DNA from: Glycomyces sp. L485
Lineage (GTDB): Bacteria > Actinomycetota > Actinomycetes > Mycobacteriales > Micromonosporaceae
Reading direction: 5' to 3'
Assembly: GCF_022548875.1 (NCBI RefSeq)
Contig: NZ_JAKZEW010000029.1
Span: forward strand, 236 to 58,006
DNA length: 57,771 bases
Shown here: piece after piece, positions 9,014-18,008 of the stretch
Layout: every line of letters starts with the position of its first letter
Numbering within the stretch: position 1 is the first letter of the stretch
The notes under the pieces: model-generated
Databases searched by the model: none
What the model was told of the DNA's origin: nothing
Seen by the model: the letters and a program-made list of their open reading frames with translations, nothing else
Translations under genes and position numbers: made by a program

Positions 9014-9910
9014 TTGATTCTCGTGGTAGGCGAGAACGTGATCGACCTCGTGCCCGCGCCGGGAGGCGGGTTGCGACCGACCTGCGGGGGCGGCCCCGCG
9101 AACACGGCGGTGGCGCTGGCGAGGCGCGGCGTGCCGACGGCGCTGGTCGGGTCGGTCGGCGGCGACCACTTCGGGAGGCAGGTGTGGCGGCGCCACATCT
9201 CGGCCGGGGTGCGGCGCGACTTCCTGCTTCGCACCGATCTGCCTTCGACGCTGGCGCTCGCGGTGGTCGACGAGGACGGGACGGCCAGTTACGACTTCTG
9301 GACGAGTGGGACGGCGGATTTCACGTGGAACGGGCGGTCGCTGCCTTCGGTCGACCCCTCGTGGGTCGACCTCGTCCATTTCGGTTCGCTGGCGGCCTTC
9401 GTCGAGCCGTCGGCGCGGGTCGTCGAGCACTGGGTGAACCGGGCGCGGCGGTCGGTGCCGGTCTCGTTCGACCCGAACATCAGGCTGCCGGCGATGGGCG
9501 ATGCCGACCAGGTGCGTCGTCGCACCGATCGGCTCGCGGGGCTGTCGAACCTGGTGCGGGTCTCGGAACGGGACCTGGCGCAGATCTACCCGGACACCGA
9601 TGTCGACAAGGTCGCCTACGGGTGGATCGAACTGGGCGCCGAGCTCGTGGTGGTGACGCTGGGGGACGCGGGGTCGGTGGCGTTCCACCGCAAGCACGTC
9701 ACAGAGGTGCCGGCGGTGCCGGTGGAGCTGGTCGATGCGATCGGCGCGGGGGACGCGTTCACCTCGGGGCTGCTGGGCTGGCTCACCTCGGCGGGCTGGA
9801 TGCGTCTGGACCGGACCGCGGCGTGGGGCAACCGCGCCGTGATCACCGCGGCGCTGCGATACGCGAGCCAGCTCGCCGCGCAGGCCTGCACGGTCCCCGG
9901 GGCGCCGTAG
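9014..9910 (+). CDS. PfkB-family carbohydrate kinase, fructokinase-like
   Basis: A 298-residue ribokinase/PfkB kinase that phosphorylates a sugar with ATP. The start is TTG at 9014, supported by GAAGGAG at 9001-9007; earlier in-frame codons run through non-coding-like sequence. Motifs: N-terminal VVGENVIDLVP, the substrate-binding GGGPANTAVALARRG, SVGGDHFG, FDPNIR, and the C-terminal PfkB signature with DAIGAGDAFTSGLLG, which holds the catalytic Asp and anion hole. The enzyme looks like fructokinase, but the exact sugar cannot be read from sequence. No sugar transporter is adjacent. Confidence 0.9.
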   Translation: MILVVGENVIDLVPAPGGGLRPTCGGGPANTAVALARRGVPTALVGSVGGDHFGRQVWRRHISAGVRRDFLLRTDLPSTLALAVVDEDGTASYDFWTSGTADFTWNGRSLPSVDPSWVDLVHFGSLAAFVEPSARVVEHWVNRARRSVPVSFDPNIRLPAMGDADQVRRRTDRLAGLSNLVRVSERDLAQIYPDTDVDKVAYGWIELGAELVVVTLGDAGSVAFHRKHVTEVPAVPVELVDAIGAGDAFTSGLLGWLTSAGWMRLDRTAAWGNRAVITAALRYASQLAAQACTVPGAP

Positions 9911-9911
9911 G

Positions 9912-9951
9912 GCGGCCTGGTTGCGGGCCCGAGACGGGCCCGTTCGGCCGC
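9912..9951 (+). terminator. Nested GC-rich hairpin after the sugar kinase
   Basis: CGGGCCCG at 9924-9931 and 9935-9942 form an 8-bp stem around AGA. An outer GCGGCC/GGCCGC pair lies at 9912-9917 and 9946-9951. A near copy of the left flank (GCGGCC-GGTTGCGG) recurs about 55 bases later. Confidence 0.5.
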
Positions 9952-10021
9952 TCGCTGCGTTGTCAGGCGGCCCGGTTGCGGCCCTGGGGCCGACGCGAAT
10001 GCAACGAGCATCACAGCGGCA

Positions 10022-10027
10022 TAAGAT
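10022..10027 (+). promoter_or_regulatory. -10 element of a leaderless egtD-like transcript
   Basis: TAAGAT is followed by 6 bases and the GTG at 10034. No ribosome-binding site is present. Confidence 0.5.
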
Positions 10028-10033
10028 CGTGGT

Positions 10034-11050
10034 GTGTCCGAACCAGAACTGCGCATCTGCCTCGACGAGTCCGACCTCGAAGCGGCCTTGCGCTTCGACG
10101 CCCGCAGGGGTCTGACCTCGGCCCCGAAGTATCTGCCGATGCGGTTGCACTACGACGGCCGCGGGGCCGCGCTGTTCAGCGAGCTGACGTGGCAGAGCGA
10201 GTACTACCCGTCCAGGTGCGAACGCGAGATCCTGGGGGCGAACGCGGAGGCGATCGCCGACGTGCTCGCGACCGAGTCGAATTCCGGCGGTTTCGAGAGC
10301 CCCATGGGGGCGCCTGTGTCGGTGATCGAGCTGGGCGCGGGCAGGGCCGAGAAGATCCGGGTGCTGCTCGACACGCTCGACCGCGACGGCCAGCTGGAGT
10401 CGTTCTGGCCGTTCGACGTCGACGCCGACTCGGTGCGCAGCGTGCTGGGCGAGCTGTCCGCGCGCTACCGCGACATCATGCTGGGAGGCATCGTCGGCGA
10501 CTTCACGCTGCATCTGGAGCACGTGCCGGACCACCAGCACACGCGACTCGTTGCGTTCCTCGGCGGCACGTTCGGCAACTTCACCGGGATGGAGCGCGGA
10601 CAGTTCCTGCGGGATCTGCGCGACGCGCTGCGGCCGGGCGACTGGTTCCTGGTGGGCGCCGACCTGGTGAAGGACCCAGAGGTCATCCTGGCCGCGTACA
10701 ACGACGCCGCCGGGATCACCGCGGAGTTCAACCGGAACGTCCTGCACGTGCTCAACGACCGGCTCGACGCCGACTTCGAACCGAGCAACTTCGAGCACGT
10801 CACGTTTTGGGACGCGGACGCCACGACGGTCGAGTTGCGGCTGCGGGCGCTCAAGCCGATGAGGGTGGACCTGGCCGCGATCGACCTCGCCGTCGAATTC
10901 GGCGTCGGGGAGGAGCTCCACACGGGCATCTCGAAGAAGTTCCACCGCGGTGAGCTGGAGGTCCAGCTCCAGGCGGCGGGTTTCGAGCCGGAGCAGTGCT
11001 GGACCGACACGAGCGACTACTTCGGGCTCTTCCTGGCCAGGGTCGCGTGA
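10034..11050 (+). CDS. egtD: EgtD-type amino-acid N-alpha-methyltransferase with altered pocket
   Basis: A 338-residue member of the EgtD family, whose reference enzyme trimethylates histidine for ergothioneine synthesis using S-adenosylmethionine. Family motifs: SEYYPSRCEREIL (Tyr57/58), IELGAGRAEK, FDVDADS, FLGGTFGNF (Asn182), DLVKDPEVILAAYNDAAGITAEFNRNVL (in two blocks) and a closing DTSDYFGLFLARV. Two residues that select histidine in the mycobacterial enzyme are changed: the methionine corresponding to M252 is Leu268, and the glutamate corresponding to E282 is Gly298 (HTGIS in place of the usual TE-V/I-S). The 30-residue spacing is exact, so the alignment is firm. No egtA, B, C or E lies nearby. 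Family membership is secure; the histidine substrate is doubtful. Confidence 0.88.
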   Translation: MSEPELRICLDESDLEAALRFDARRGLTSAPKYLPMRLHYDGRGAALFSELTWQSEYYPSRCEREILGANAEAIADVLATESNSGGFESPMGAPVSVIELGAGRAEKIRVLLDTLDRDGQLESFWPFDVDADSVRSVLGELSARYRDIMLGGIVGDFTLHLEHVPDHQHTRLVAFLGGTFGNFTGMERGQFLRDLRDALRPGDWFLVGADLVKDPEVILAAYNDAAGITAEFNRNVLHVLNDRLDADFEPSNFEHVTFWDADATTVELRLRALKPMRVDLAAIDLAVEFGVGEELHTGISKKFHRGELEVQLQAAGFEPEQCWTDTSDYFGLFLARVA

Positions 11051-11091
11051 ACGGCGCTCCCCGACCCGGTGCAGGGCGCCGGGTGACTCTT

Positions 11092-11097
11092 TAGGGT
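11092..11097 (+). promoter_or_regulatory. -10 element of a leaderless phosphatase transcript
   Basis: TAGGGT is followed by 7 bases and the ATG at 11105. This argues against the in-frame GTG at 11096, which would overlap the box. Confidence 0.5.
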
Positions 11098-11104
11098 GAT
11101 CGGC

Positions 11105-11698
11105 ATGGGAGAAATCGTGCTGATCCGCCACGGCGAGACGACCTGGTCGGCCTCGGGTCGACACACCTCGGTCACCGATCTGGACCTCACCGACACCGGA
11201 GTGGCGCAGGCGAAGGGCTTGACGTCCCTGCTCGCGGACCGGAAGTTCGCCGCGATCTGGGCGAGCCCGCGGGTGCGCGCCGTCCAGACCGCCGCGCTCG
11301 CCGGTCTCACCATCACCGAGGTCAAGCCGGATCTGGCCGAGTGGGCGTACGGCGACTACGAGGGCAGGACGCTCGACGAGATCCGCGCGACCGACCCGGA
11401 CTGGACGATCTGGACCGGCGGCGGCAAGGGTCCTGGAGGCGAATCGGCATCAGAGGTGGAGGAGCGGCTGGACCGCGTCATCGCCGAGGCCAGCGGCCTC
11501 CTCGACGAGGGTGATGTGGCGTTCGTGGCCCACGGCCACAGCCTGCGGGTGGCGGCCGCGCGATGGCTGGGCCGCCCGGCCGGGGACGGCCGGGACTTCA
11601 CGATCGACACGGCCTCGGTCGCCGCGCTCGGCTTCGAGCACGGGCGCCGGGCGGTGACGCTGTGGAATCTGACCGCCGCCGTCGCGTCTGCCGAGTGA
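11105..11698 (+). CDS. Histidine phosphatase superfamily protein (phosphoglycerate mutase-like)
   Basis: A 197-residue cytoplasmic phosphatase. The catalytic RHG motif is in IVLIRHGETTWS and the second histidine is in FVAHGHSLRV. SPRVRAVQTA and EWAYGDYEGR are the usual phosphate-pocket and acid/base segments. The length fits the small-molecule acid phosphatase branch, not glycolytic phosphoglycerate mutase, but the substrate is unknown. The TSVTDLDLTDTG segment after RHGET is typical of actinobacterial members. It precedes the iron operon but ends before the iron box, so it is probably not in that regulon. Confidence 0.9.
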   Translation: MGEIVLIRHGETTWSASGRHTSVTDLDLTDTGVAQAKGLTSLLADRKFAAIWASPRVRAVQTAALAGLTITEVKPDLAEWAYGDYEGRTLDEIRATDPDWTIWTGGGKGPGGESASEVEERLDRVIAEASGLLDEGDVAFVAHGHSLRVAAARWLGRPAGDGRDFTIDTASVAALGFEHGRRAVTLWNLTAAVASAE

Positions 11699-11833
11699 AA
11701 GGCCCTGATCGGCAGCGGCCCAAGTCGTTCCCCTGTAGATCCTCGATCCCGCCGTCCGCCGGGCAGTGCGGTGATCGTCGCATACGGTGAAGCACGTTAC
11801 AGGTGGGCATCCCCTGCATCCGCACCCTTGAAG

Positions 11834-11852
11834 GAAGGCTAGCCTAACCTTT
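11834..11852 (+). promoter_or_regulatory. DtxR/IdeR-type iron box
   Basis: GAAGGCTAGCCTAACCTTT matches the DtxR/IdeR consensus (TTAGGTTAGGCTAACCTAA) at 14 of 19 positions, with the right half-site nearly exact. It lies 25 bases upstream of the siderophore-binding-protein start, where an iron-loaded repressor would block transcription. Confidence 0.75.
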
Positions 11853-11876
11853 GTATCGCCTGATCGAAATTGGGGA

Positions 11877-12863
11877 ATGATGAAACGCTCGCAACTCACC
11901 GGCCTGGCCTCCGCCGCGACAGGACTGGCCCTGCTCCTCACCGCCTGCGGAAGCGACGCCGACGCGACCGACACCGATGACGCGGCCTCGTCGGTGACCG
12001 TCGAGCACGCGATGGGATCCACCGACGTCGCCTGCACGCCGCAGAAGGTCGTCACCCTCGGCCAAGGCCAGACCGACACCGTGCTGGCCCTCGGCGTCAC
12101 ACCCGTCGGCGTGGTCAGCCCGTGGACCGACGAATGGTACGAATACCTCCCCGACGAAGTCGAGGACGCGACCGTGGTCGGCACCGAGATCGAGCCCGAC
12201 CTGGAGACCATCGCGACGCTGCAGCCGGACGTCATCCTCGGCTCCAAGCTCCGCCACGAGGCGCTGTACGACCAGCTGTCCCAGATCGCCCCGACCGTGT
12301 TCTCCGAGACCATCGGCGTGGCCTGGAAGGACAACGTCCCACTGTGGGCCGAGGCCCTGTGCCTCGAAGACGAAGGCGCGCAGATCCTCGCCGAGTACGA
12401 GGCGCACGCCCAGCAGGTCGCCGACGGGCTCGCCGAAGCGGGCCTGGCCGACACCGAGGCCTCCATGATCCGCTTCATGCCCGACCAGGTCCGGATCTAC
12501 CTCACCGGCTTCCCCGGCTCGGTCATGCGCGACGCCGGACTCCAACGCCCCGCCGCGCAACAGGTCGACGACTGGGAGAACTCCGAGCAGCTCATCGAGA
12601 TCAGCGAAGAACGCATCCCCGAAATGGACGGCGACGTCGTCTTCGTGATGGTCTCCGAGCAGTGGTACAGCGAAAGCGGCAGCCAGGAGACCGAGGAGAA
12701 CATGTCGAAGTGGACCTCCACCGAACTGTGGCAGCAGCTCTCGGCGGTCCAGAACGACCAGGTCCACGAAGTCAACGAGAGCCACTGGAACCTCGGCGGC
12801 GGCATCGGCGCCGCGCGCGCCATGCTCGACGACCTCGGGGAATACTTCCTGGGCCAGGAATGA
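11877..12863 (+). CDS. Ferric-siderophore ABC transporter substrate-binding lipoprotein
   Basis: A 328-residue periplasmic-binding-protein-like lipoprotein (FepB/FhuD class). It has a lipoprotein signal with lipobox LLTAC (Cys near residue 23) and then a class III binding fold: KVVTLGQGQTDTVLALGV, ETIATLQPDVILGSKL, QIAPTV. Two ATGs are adjacent (11877 and 11880) behind GGGGA; either could be used. It should capture a ferric siderophore outside the cell and deliver it to the permease pair that follows. The iron box just upstream indicates induction under iron limitation. The stop overlaps the next start. Confidence 0.92.
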   Translation: MMKRSQLTGLASAATGLALLLTACGSDADATDTDDAASSVTVEHAMGSTDVACTPQKVVTLGQGQTDTVLALGVTPVGVVSPWTDEWYEYLPDEVEDATVVGTEIEPDLETIATLQPDVILGSKLRHEALYDQLSQIAPTVFSETIGVAWKDNVPLWAEALCLEDEGAQILAEYEAHAQQVADGLAEAGLADTEASMIRFMPDQVRIYLTGFPGSVMRDAGLQRPAAQQVDDWENSEQLIEISEERIPEMDGDVVFVMVSEQWYSESGSQETEENMSKWTSTELWQQLSAVQNDQVHEVNESHWNLGGGIGAARAMLDDLGEYFLGQE

Positions 12864-13852
12864 GCCGACCGCGACAACTCGCGGTGATCGCAACGAGCGC
12901 GCTGGCGCTGGCCGCCGCCCTGGCGGCCAGCGTCGCGATCGGCTCGGTCACCCTCCCCCTCGGCGACGTCCTCGACGCCCTCAAAGGCGCGAACGACGCC
13001 GAATCCCACCTGATCGTGCGGGAACTTCGCGTCCCCCGCACCGTCGCCGGCCTCGTCGCCGGAGCGTGCCTCGGCGTCTCCGGCGTGCTCCTGCAAGGCG
13101 CCACCCGCAACCCACTCGCCTCACCGGCGATGCTCGGCATCACCGCCGGAGCCGGATTCGCCGTCGTGGTCACCGTCGCGCTCCTCGGCCTCCCCTCCGG
13201 CCACGCCGTGTGGGCGGCGTTCGGCGGCGGCGCGGCCGGATTCGGCATCGCCCTGCTACTGGCCGGTTCGGGACGCGACGGCCTGTCCCCCGTCCGCCTG
13301 GCCCTGTCCGGCGCCATCGTCTCCACCATGCTCGCCGCCTGGACCACCGCCATCCTCACCCTCAACGAATACGCCGCCGAAGAGGTCCGCGACTGGCTCG
13401 CCGGATCACTCGCCGGCCGCGACATCACCGCCGTCGCACCGCTGCTGCCCCTCGTAGCGGCCGCGCTGATCCTCGCGTGGGCGCTGGCCCGCCCGCTGGA
13501 CGCGCTCGCCCTCGGCGACGAGGCCGCCGTCGGCCTCGGCCAACGCCCCGGCCGCGTCCGGCTCGCCGCCGCAGTCGCCGCGCTCGCGCTGGCGGCGGTC
13601 GCCGTCGCCATGGCCGGGCCGATCGCGTTCGTCGGCCTCGCGGTACCCCACATCGCCCGCTTCCTCGTCGGCGGCGGACACCGCGCCCTGCTGGTCGCCT
13701 CCGTCCTGCTCGGACCCGCGCTGCTGCTCGTCGCCGACGTCATCGGCCGGATCGTGGCCCGCCCGAGCGAAGTGCAGGCCGGGGTGATCACCGCCCTCAT
13801 CGGCGCGCCCGTCCTCGTCCGCATCGTCATGAACCGGAAGGTCGCCCTATGA
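12860..13852 (+). CDS. FecCD-family iron-siderophore permease, first subunit
   Basis: A 330-residue permease with about nine or ten membrane helices. FecCD landmarks: [51 protein letters not shown], and [15 protein letters not shown], the coupling helix that contacts the ATPase. The start at 12860 overlaps the upstream stop (ATGA), as in all steps of this operon. It pairs with the next gene to form the heterodimeric channel. Confidence 0.94.
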   Translation: MSRPRQLAVIATSALALAAALAASVAIGSVTLPLGDVLDALKGANDAESHLIVRELRVPRTVAGLVAGACLGVSGVLLQGATRNPLASPAMLGITAGAGFAVVVTVALLGLPSGHAVWAAFGGGAAGFGIALLLAGSGRDGLSPVRLALSGAIVSTMLAAWTTAILTLNEYAAEEVRDWLAGSLAGRDITAVAPLLPLVAAALILAWALARPLDALALGDEAAVGLGQRPGRVRLAAAVAALALAAVAVAMAGPIAFVGLAVPHIARFLVGGGHRALLVASVLLGPALLLVADVIGRIVARPSEVQAGVITALIGAPVLVRIVMNRKVAL

Positions 13853-14880
13853 CATCCGCCGAGGCCACCGCGGTCCCGGCCCGGGCCGCCATCCGGAAGC
13901 GGGCCCTGCGCGGCCGCATCGTCGTGACCGCGCTGCTCGCGCTCACGGCCGCCGTTGCGGCGTGGGCCCTGGCACTCGGATCGAGCGAGACCACGCTCCT
14001 GGAAGTCGTCGGCGCCGTCTGGGGCTTCGGCGATTCCGGACAGGTGTTCATCGTCCAGCAGCTGCGGCTCCCGCGAGTGCTCACGGCCCTGCTCGTCGGC
14101 GCCGCCCTCGGCGCCTCGGGAACGCTCATGCAGGGCCTGATGCGCAACCCCTTGGCCTCCCCCGACGTCGTCGGCGTGACCGGAGGCGCCGGCCTCGCGG
14201 CGGTCCTCGCGATCGGCGCGTCCGTCCCGCCGCTCGGCCTGCCCGTCGCCGCCGCGGCCGGAGCCGCGACCGCCACCGGCCTGCTGTACCTCTTCAGCGG
14301 ACGGGGCGGCACCGCCGGCAGCCGACTGGTGCTCATCGGCATCGGCATACACGCAGTCGCCTCCGCCGGGATCGCCCTCGTCATGTCCCGCCTGCCGGTC
14401 GGACGGCTCGGCGCCGCCGAAGTCTGGCTCGCCGGAAGCCTGCACGCCCGCAACTGGACGCACGCGACCGCCGCCGCGATCGGACTCGCGATCGCCCTGC
14501 CCGCCGCCTACTGGCTGCTGCGGCGGCTCTCGGTGCTCGAACTCGGCGACGACCTCGCCATCGGCGCCGGTGTCCACGTACGGCACACCCGCACCGCGCT
14601 GCTCGCCATGTCCGCCGTGCTCGCCGGGATCGCGGTCGCCGTGGCCGGGCCGATCGCGTTCGTCGCGCTCGGCGCCCCGCACATCGCCCGCCGGATCGCC
14701 GGACCGACCCGCGCCGCCACGCTCACCACGGCGGTGCTCGTCGGCTCGCTGCTGGTGCTCGCCGCCGACATCATCGGCCAGCGCCTGTTCGCGCCGACCT
14801 CGCTGGCCGCCGGCGTCGTCACGGCGGCCCTCGGCGCCCCCTACCTGCTTTGGCTCCTTCACCGAACTGGAAAACGATGA
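13849..14880 (+). CDS. FecCD-family iron-siderophore permease, second subunit
   Basis: A 343-residue partner permease with a short basic cytoplasmic N-terminus before the first helix. It has [53 protein letters not shown] and [16 protein letters not shown]. It diverges from the first subunit as expected for an FepD/FepG-type pair. The start is the ATG at 13849, overlapping the preceding TGA, and the stop overlaps the ATPase start. Confidence 0.94.
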   Translation: MTSAEATAVPARAAIRKRALRGRIVVTALLALTAAVAAWALALGSSETTLLEVVGAVWGFGDSGQVFIVQQLRLPRVLTALLVGAALGASGTLMQGLMRNPLASPDVVGVTGGAGLAAVLAIGASVPPLGLPVAAAAGAATATGLLYLFSGRGGTAGSRLVLIGIGIHAVASAGIALVMSRLPVGRLGAAEVWLAGSLHARNWTHATAAAIGLAIALPAAYWLLRRLSVLELGDDLAIGAGVHVRHTRTALLAMSAVLAGIAVAVAGPIAFVALGAPHIARRIAGPTRAATLTTAVLVGSLLVLAADIIGQRLFAPTSLAAGVVTAALGAPYLLWLLHRTGKR

Positions 14881-15701
14881 GCGCACCCCGACCGTCCCGC
14901 CTGCGCGCCGACCGGCTCTCCGTGGCCTACGGCGCCCGGACCGTCCTCGACGGCACCGACCTCGACATCCCCGACCGGGCGATCACCGCGATCGTCGGCC
15001 CCAACGGCTGCGGCAAGTCGACGCTGCTGCGGGCGATGGGCCGCGTGCTCGCACCGCGATCGGGCGCCGTCCTGCTCGACGGCGAACCGGTGCACCGGCG
15101 TCCGACCCGTACCGTCGCCCACGAGCTCGGCCTGCTGCCACAGACGAACGCCGTCCCCGAGCAGCTGACCGTCGCCGACCTCGTCGCCCGGGGCCGCTAC
15201 CCGCACCGCGGCGCCTTCGGGCGCTGGACGAGGACCGACCAGGACGCCGTCGACGAGGCGCTCGCCGCAACCGGCATGGACGCGCTCGCCTCGCGGGCCG
15301 TCGACGAGCTGTCCGGCGGGCAGCGCCAGCGCGCCTGGATCGCGATGACCCTCGCCCAGCAGACGCCGATCCTGCTGCTCGACGAGCCGACCACGTATCT
15401 CGATCTCGCCCACCGCATCGAGGTGCTCCGGCTGCTGCGCATCCTCAACGACGAACGCGGGGTCACGGTGGTGATGGTCCTGCACGACCTCCACGAGGCA
15501 TGCCGCTACGCCGACCACGTCGTCGCGATGCGCGACGGGGAGGTCGTCGCGCACGGCGAGCCCGGCGATGTGGTCACCCCGGAGCTGGTCGAGGACGTCT
15601 TCGGCGTCGCGTGCTCCATCGTGCCCGACCCGGTCAGCGGCGCACCCCTGGTCATCCCCCTCGATCCGGACCGGGAACCGGCCGAGTCGTCGGCCGAGTG
15701 A
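14877..15701 (+). CDS. Iron-siderophore ABC transporter ATP-binding protein
   Basis: A 274-residue ATPase of the FepC/FecE class. Walker A is GPNGCGKST, the signature is LSGGQRQR, and Walker B is [15 protein letters not shown], followed by the switch histidine in VLHDLHEA. The stretch [14 protein letters not shown] is the characteristic Q-loop-adjacent segment of siderophore importers. It energises the two FecCD permeases encoded immediately upstream with 4-base overlaps. Confidence 0.95.
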   Translation: MSAPRPSRLRADRLSVAYGARTVLDGTDLDIPDRAITAIVGPNGCGKSTLLRAMGRVLAPRSGAVLLDGEPVHRRPTRTVAHELGLLPQTNAVPEQLTVADLVARGRYPHRGAFGRWTRTDQDAVDEALAATGMDALASRAVDELSGGQRQRAWIAMTLAQQTPILLLDEPTTYLDLAHRIEVLRLLRILNDERGVTVVMVLHDLHEACRYADHVVAMRDGEVVAHGEPGDVVTPELVEDVFGVACSIVPDPVSGAPLVIPLDPDREPAESSAE

Positions 15702-15710
15702 GGCCTTCGC

Positions 15711-16706
15711 ATGGGAAACGGTCCGAACCGGGACGGCTGCGCCGTCGTCAGCCAGGCGGTCGCGGAGCCGGTGTTCGGCACCGCGCCTGAGCGGGCGGCC
15801 CCGTGGCTGCTCGTCGAACACGCCGGACCGTGGCCGTGGCGGGCGTGGCCCGACGACGTGCCCGCCGAGGCGGCGGCGGTCATGGACGCGGCCGAGGCGG
15901 CGGGTGTGCGCGTCAACCTGGTGCGCCGCGTCCGCGACCGGCGACGGGACGCCTTCACGGTGATCGCCGTGGTTCCCGGCGGGCCCATGGAGCGCCGGAC
16001 GGTGGCCGACCTGCGGGAGCTGTCGGGTCTTGATGTCGGAGCGCTGGCAGTCGGGCGATCGCCCGGTTTCGGCGAGGTCTTCGATGAGCAGGTCGTGCTG
16101 GTGTGCACGCATGGGCGCCGGGACGTGTGCTGCGCGCGATACGGGCGTCCGGTCGCGGTGCAGCTGGATCGGGCGCTGCCGGGGCGGGTGTGGGAGACGA
16201 CGCATGTCGGCGGCGACCGGTTCGCGGCGAATGTGGTGACGATGCCTGACGGCGGCTACCACGGCGGCGTGACCGTCGCGGAAGCCGAGGCCGTGGCCGC
16301 CGCGATCGCGGAGGGCCGGGTGGTGCCGTCGATGTGGCGCGGCCGCGCCGGACTGCCCCAGCCCGTCCAAGCCGCCGAATACTTCCTGCGGCAACGCTTC
16401 GATATCGTTGCGGCGGAAGGTCTCAGGTGGTCGCAACACCACTCTGCGGGTGAGGACGGCACCGTGTGCGCCGAATTCGAACTGGACGGCGCCGGCCGTT
16501 ACCGAGTGACGGTGCGTCCCCGCGGGTCGAGCGAGGAGCGCCTGACTTCGTGCGCGGGACCAGGCGTCTACGGGACCCCGACGACCTTCGACCTGGTCGC
16601 TCTGGAGCGGATCGACCAGTCGACCCGACCCGCTCCGCGGCTCGCGCATCACGCTGACCTTGTCGACGCGGCAATGCTTCGGATTCAGCGACGATCTTAC
16701 GGATGA
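15711..16706 (+). CDS. Sucrase/ferredoxin-like family protein
   Basis: A 331-residue protein of the Sucrase/ferredoxin-like family, which has a thioredoxin-like [2Fe-2S] ferredoxin fold. The cysteine cluster CTHGRRDVCCARYG and the following THVGGDRFAANVV are its hallmark; further cysteines near the start (DGCAVV) and the end (TSCAGPG) may also matter. It starts 9 bases after the transporter ATPase gene, so it probably belongs to the iron-controlled operon. I infer a redox role in iron handling, for example reducing imported ferric siderophore, but no family member's reaction can be read from sequence. Confidence 0.82.
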   Translation: MGNGPNRDGCAVVSQAVAEPVFGTAPERAAPWLLVEHAGPWPWRAWPDDVPAEAAAVMDAAEAAGVRVNLVRRVRDRRRDAFTVIAVVPGGPMERRTVADLRELSGLDVGALAVGRSPGFGEVFDEQVVLVCTHGRRDVCCARYGRPVAVQLDRALPGRVWETTHVGGDRFAANVVTMPDGGYHGGVTVAEAEAVAAAIAEGRVVPSMWRGRAGLPQPVQAAEYFLRQRFDIVAAEGLRWSQHHSAGEDGTVCAEFELDGAGRYRVTVRPRGSSEERLTSCAGPGVYGTPTTFDLVALERIDQSTRPAPRLAHHADLVDAAMLRIQRRSYG

Positions 16707-17051
16707 TCGGATACTGGACGCTCAATTGATCCTCGATCGGAATCTCGTCGAGCAAGTGCTCCTCACCGCTGAATCCGCGGATCACGCCTTCTGCATTTCC
16801 AGTGGGGAATGAGTTACGCACAGAACGCTATCGCATTACGACCAATCGGGGGTTCCGGTGAGGGCCATATAGATCGGCCATCGCGGATGCTCGCGCGTGT
16901 TGGTGGTTGATTTCGCGTAACCGGTGTGCGAAGGTGCTCGCACGCGCAGTGCGCGGATTCCAGATTCCAACTGAACATGGCCCGGTGGGCCGCCCCTCTA
17001 TCGCCAAACAGGTTGGCGGCCCACCTTCGAAACCCTGAGAGGAAACCTCCC
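16707..17051. other. Leader/promoter region of the unknown three-gene operon
   Basis: There are 345 bases without a supported gene, less GC-rich than the surroundings. It contains the hairpin described separately and a good ribosome-binding site (GAGAGGAAA, 17037-17045). No terminator is obvious directly after the sucrase/ferredoxin-like gene. Confidence 0.5.
16984..17025 (+). promoter_or_regulatory. Leader hairpin upstream of the unknown operon
   Basis: GGTGGGCCGCC (16984-16994) and its exact complement GGCGGCCCACC (17015-17025) form an 11-bp stem with a 20-base loop. It lies 26 bases before the first ATG of the operon, close to the ribosome-binding site. It could be a terminator/attenuator or a translation-control element. 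Confidence 0.5.
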
Positions 17052-17636
17052 ATGGTTGCAGTCAGCCTACGCCAAGATCCGGTGGGCGCAACAGACCAAA
17101 ACACGCTCACCGCCGTTCGTCCCACCTCGGGCACACCTTTGTGGGCCCGAGACGACCACGCGCCCGGCGCTCCACGTCCGGCCTCACCCTGGGACGAGTG
17201 GACCATTCCGCCCCGGCCAGAGGCCCTCACCGGTGCCAGCAAGCCCAGTCCGCACCCGACCGAGCCGTTCCGACCCTGGCGCATCGACTTCGAGGAGCCC
17301 GACACCGTCGAGCACCCGATCGAGGGACCACCGAAGTCCGCGACCGTCGCCAAGCGGCTGCTCCTGTTCCTCGGCCTCGCCTACCTGTTCCTCGCGGCAC
17401 TCTCCACCGGCCTCACCTGGACCGGCTGCCTCGCGTCCTCCACCGACAACGAGGAATCCGAACGGGAACCGGACAGCGCCCTTCCTTCGCCGCCGCGTCC
17501 ACCGGACCGCAATCCCGACTCCCCCGGCCTTCACACCCGGCCCGACGGCACCCGCTACCTGGTCATGCCGGTGCCCTCGGGCATCGGCGAGCGCCTTCGA
17601 GGTCACGCCCCGGCGATCGGCGGTGGTGCCGCATGA
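17052..17636 (+). CDS. Unrecognised single-pass membrane protein
   Basis: A 194-residue protein with no family I recognise. A proline-rich N-terminal region of about 100 residues contains two similar tryptophan-bearing pieces (WDEWTIPPRPEAL and FRPWRIDFEEP). One membrane helix covers about 102-123 (RLLLFLGLAYLFLAALSTGL). It is followed by an acidic, proline-rich outside segment ending in a small folded-looking piece (DGTRYLVMPVPSGIGERL). The start is chosen for GAGAGGAAA about 7 bases upstream. It is the first of three overlapping or nearly overlapping genes, so the products likely act together. A link to cell-surface or secretion processes is only a guess from topology. Confidence 0.65.
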   Translation: MVAVSLRQDPVGATDQNTLTAVRPTSGTPLWARDDHAPGAPRPASPWDEWTIPPRPEALTGASKPSPHPTEPFRPWRIDFEEPDTVEHPIEGPPKSATVAKRLLLFLGLAYLFLAALSTGLTWTGCLASSTDNEESEREPDSALPSPPRPPDRNPDSPGLHTRPDGTRYLVMPVPSGIGERLRGHAPAIGGGAA

Positions 17637-18004
17637 GCCTGTCCCGCTATGCCCCGCACCAGATCCGCGCCCGCTACCAACGGGCACTGAGCGCACTCCC
17701 GATCCCGGCGGCCTCGGCGGCCGGGATCGACCCGAAACGCCTGACCATCCTCGGCGCGACCTCCATCGCAGAGCGCCAGATCATCTTCGGCACTCTCGCC
17801 GACGCCCCGCGCTTGTGGCTCGCCTTCAATGACACCGAACCGGATCTCATCGGATACATGACCGGCCTTGTCGTCGGCGAACCCGACCTGTGGATCTCCG
17901 ACCCCGCACATCAGGCCTGGGCGCTCGAAGGCGACAACACGACGCTCCTCAAGTGCGCCGCCGCCCGCGTCTGGTTCGCCTGCCTACGCGACTGCGAGGG
18001 CTGA
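17633..18004 (+). CDS. Unrecognised small cytoplasmic protein
   Basis: A 123-residue protein without signal or membrane segment. The start ATG overlaps the upstream stop by 4 bases, indicating translational coupling. Visible features are a basic N-terminus (RYAPHQIRARYQRAL), an alpha/beta-looking middle (RLTILGATSIAERQIIFGTL, DLIGYMTGLVVGEPDLWISD) and a C-terminal helix with two cysteines (VWFACLRDCEG). I do not recognise the family. Codon use is typical of the genome, so it is a real gene. Confidence 0.65.
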   Translation: MSLSRYAPHQIRARYQRALSALPIPAASAAGIDPKRLTILGATSIAERQIIFGTLADAPRLWLAFNDTEPDLIGYMTGLVVGEPDLWISDPAHQAWALEGDNTTLLKCAAARVWFACLRDCEG

Positions 18005-18008
18005 ACCG

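Noticed and set aside
9912..9985. Direct repeat GCGGCC-GGTTGCGG considered as a regulatory repeat for egtD
   Set aside because: One copy is part of a terminator hairpin and the second lies in simple GC-rich sequence; not convincing as operators.
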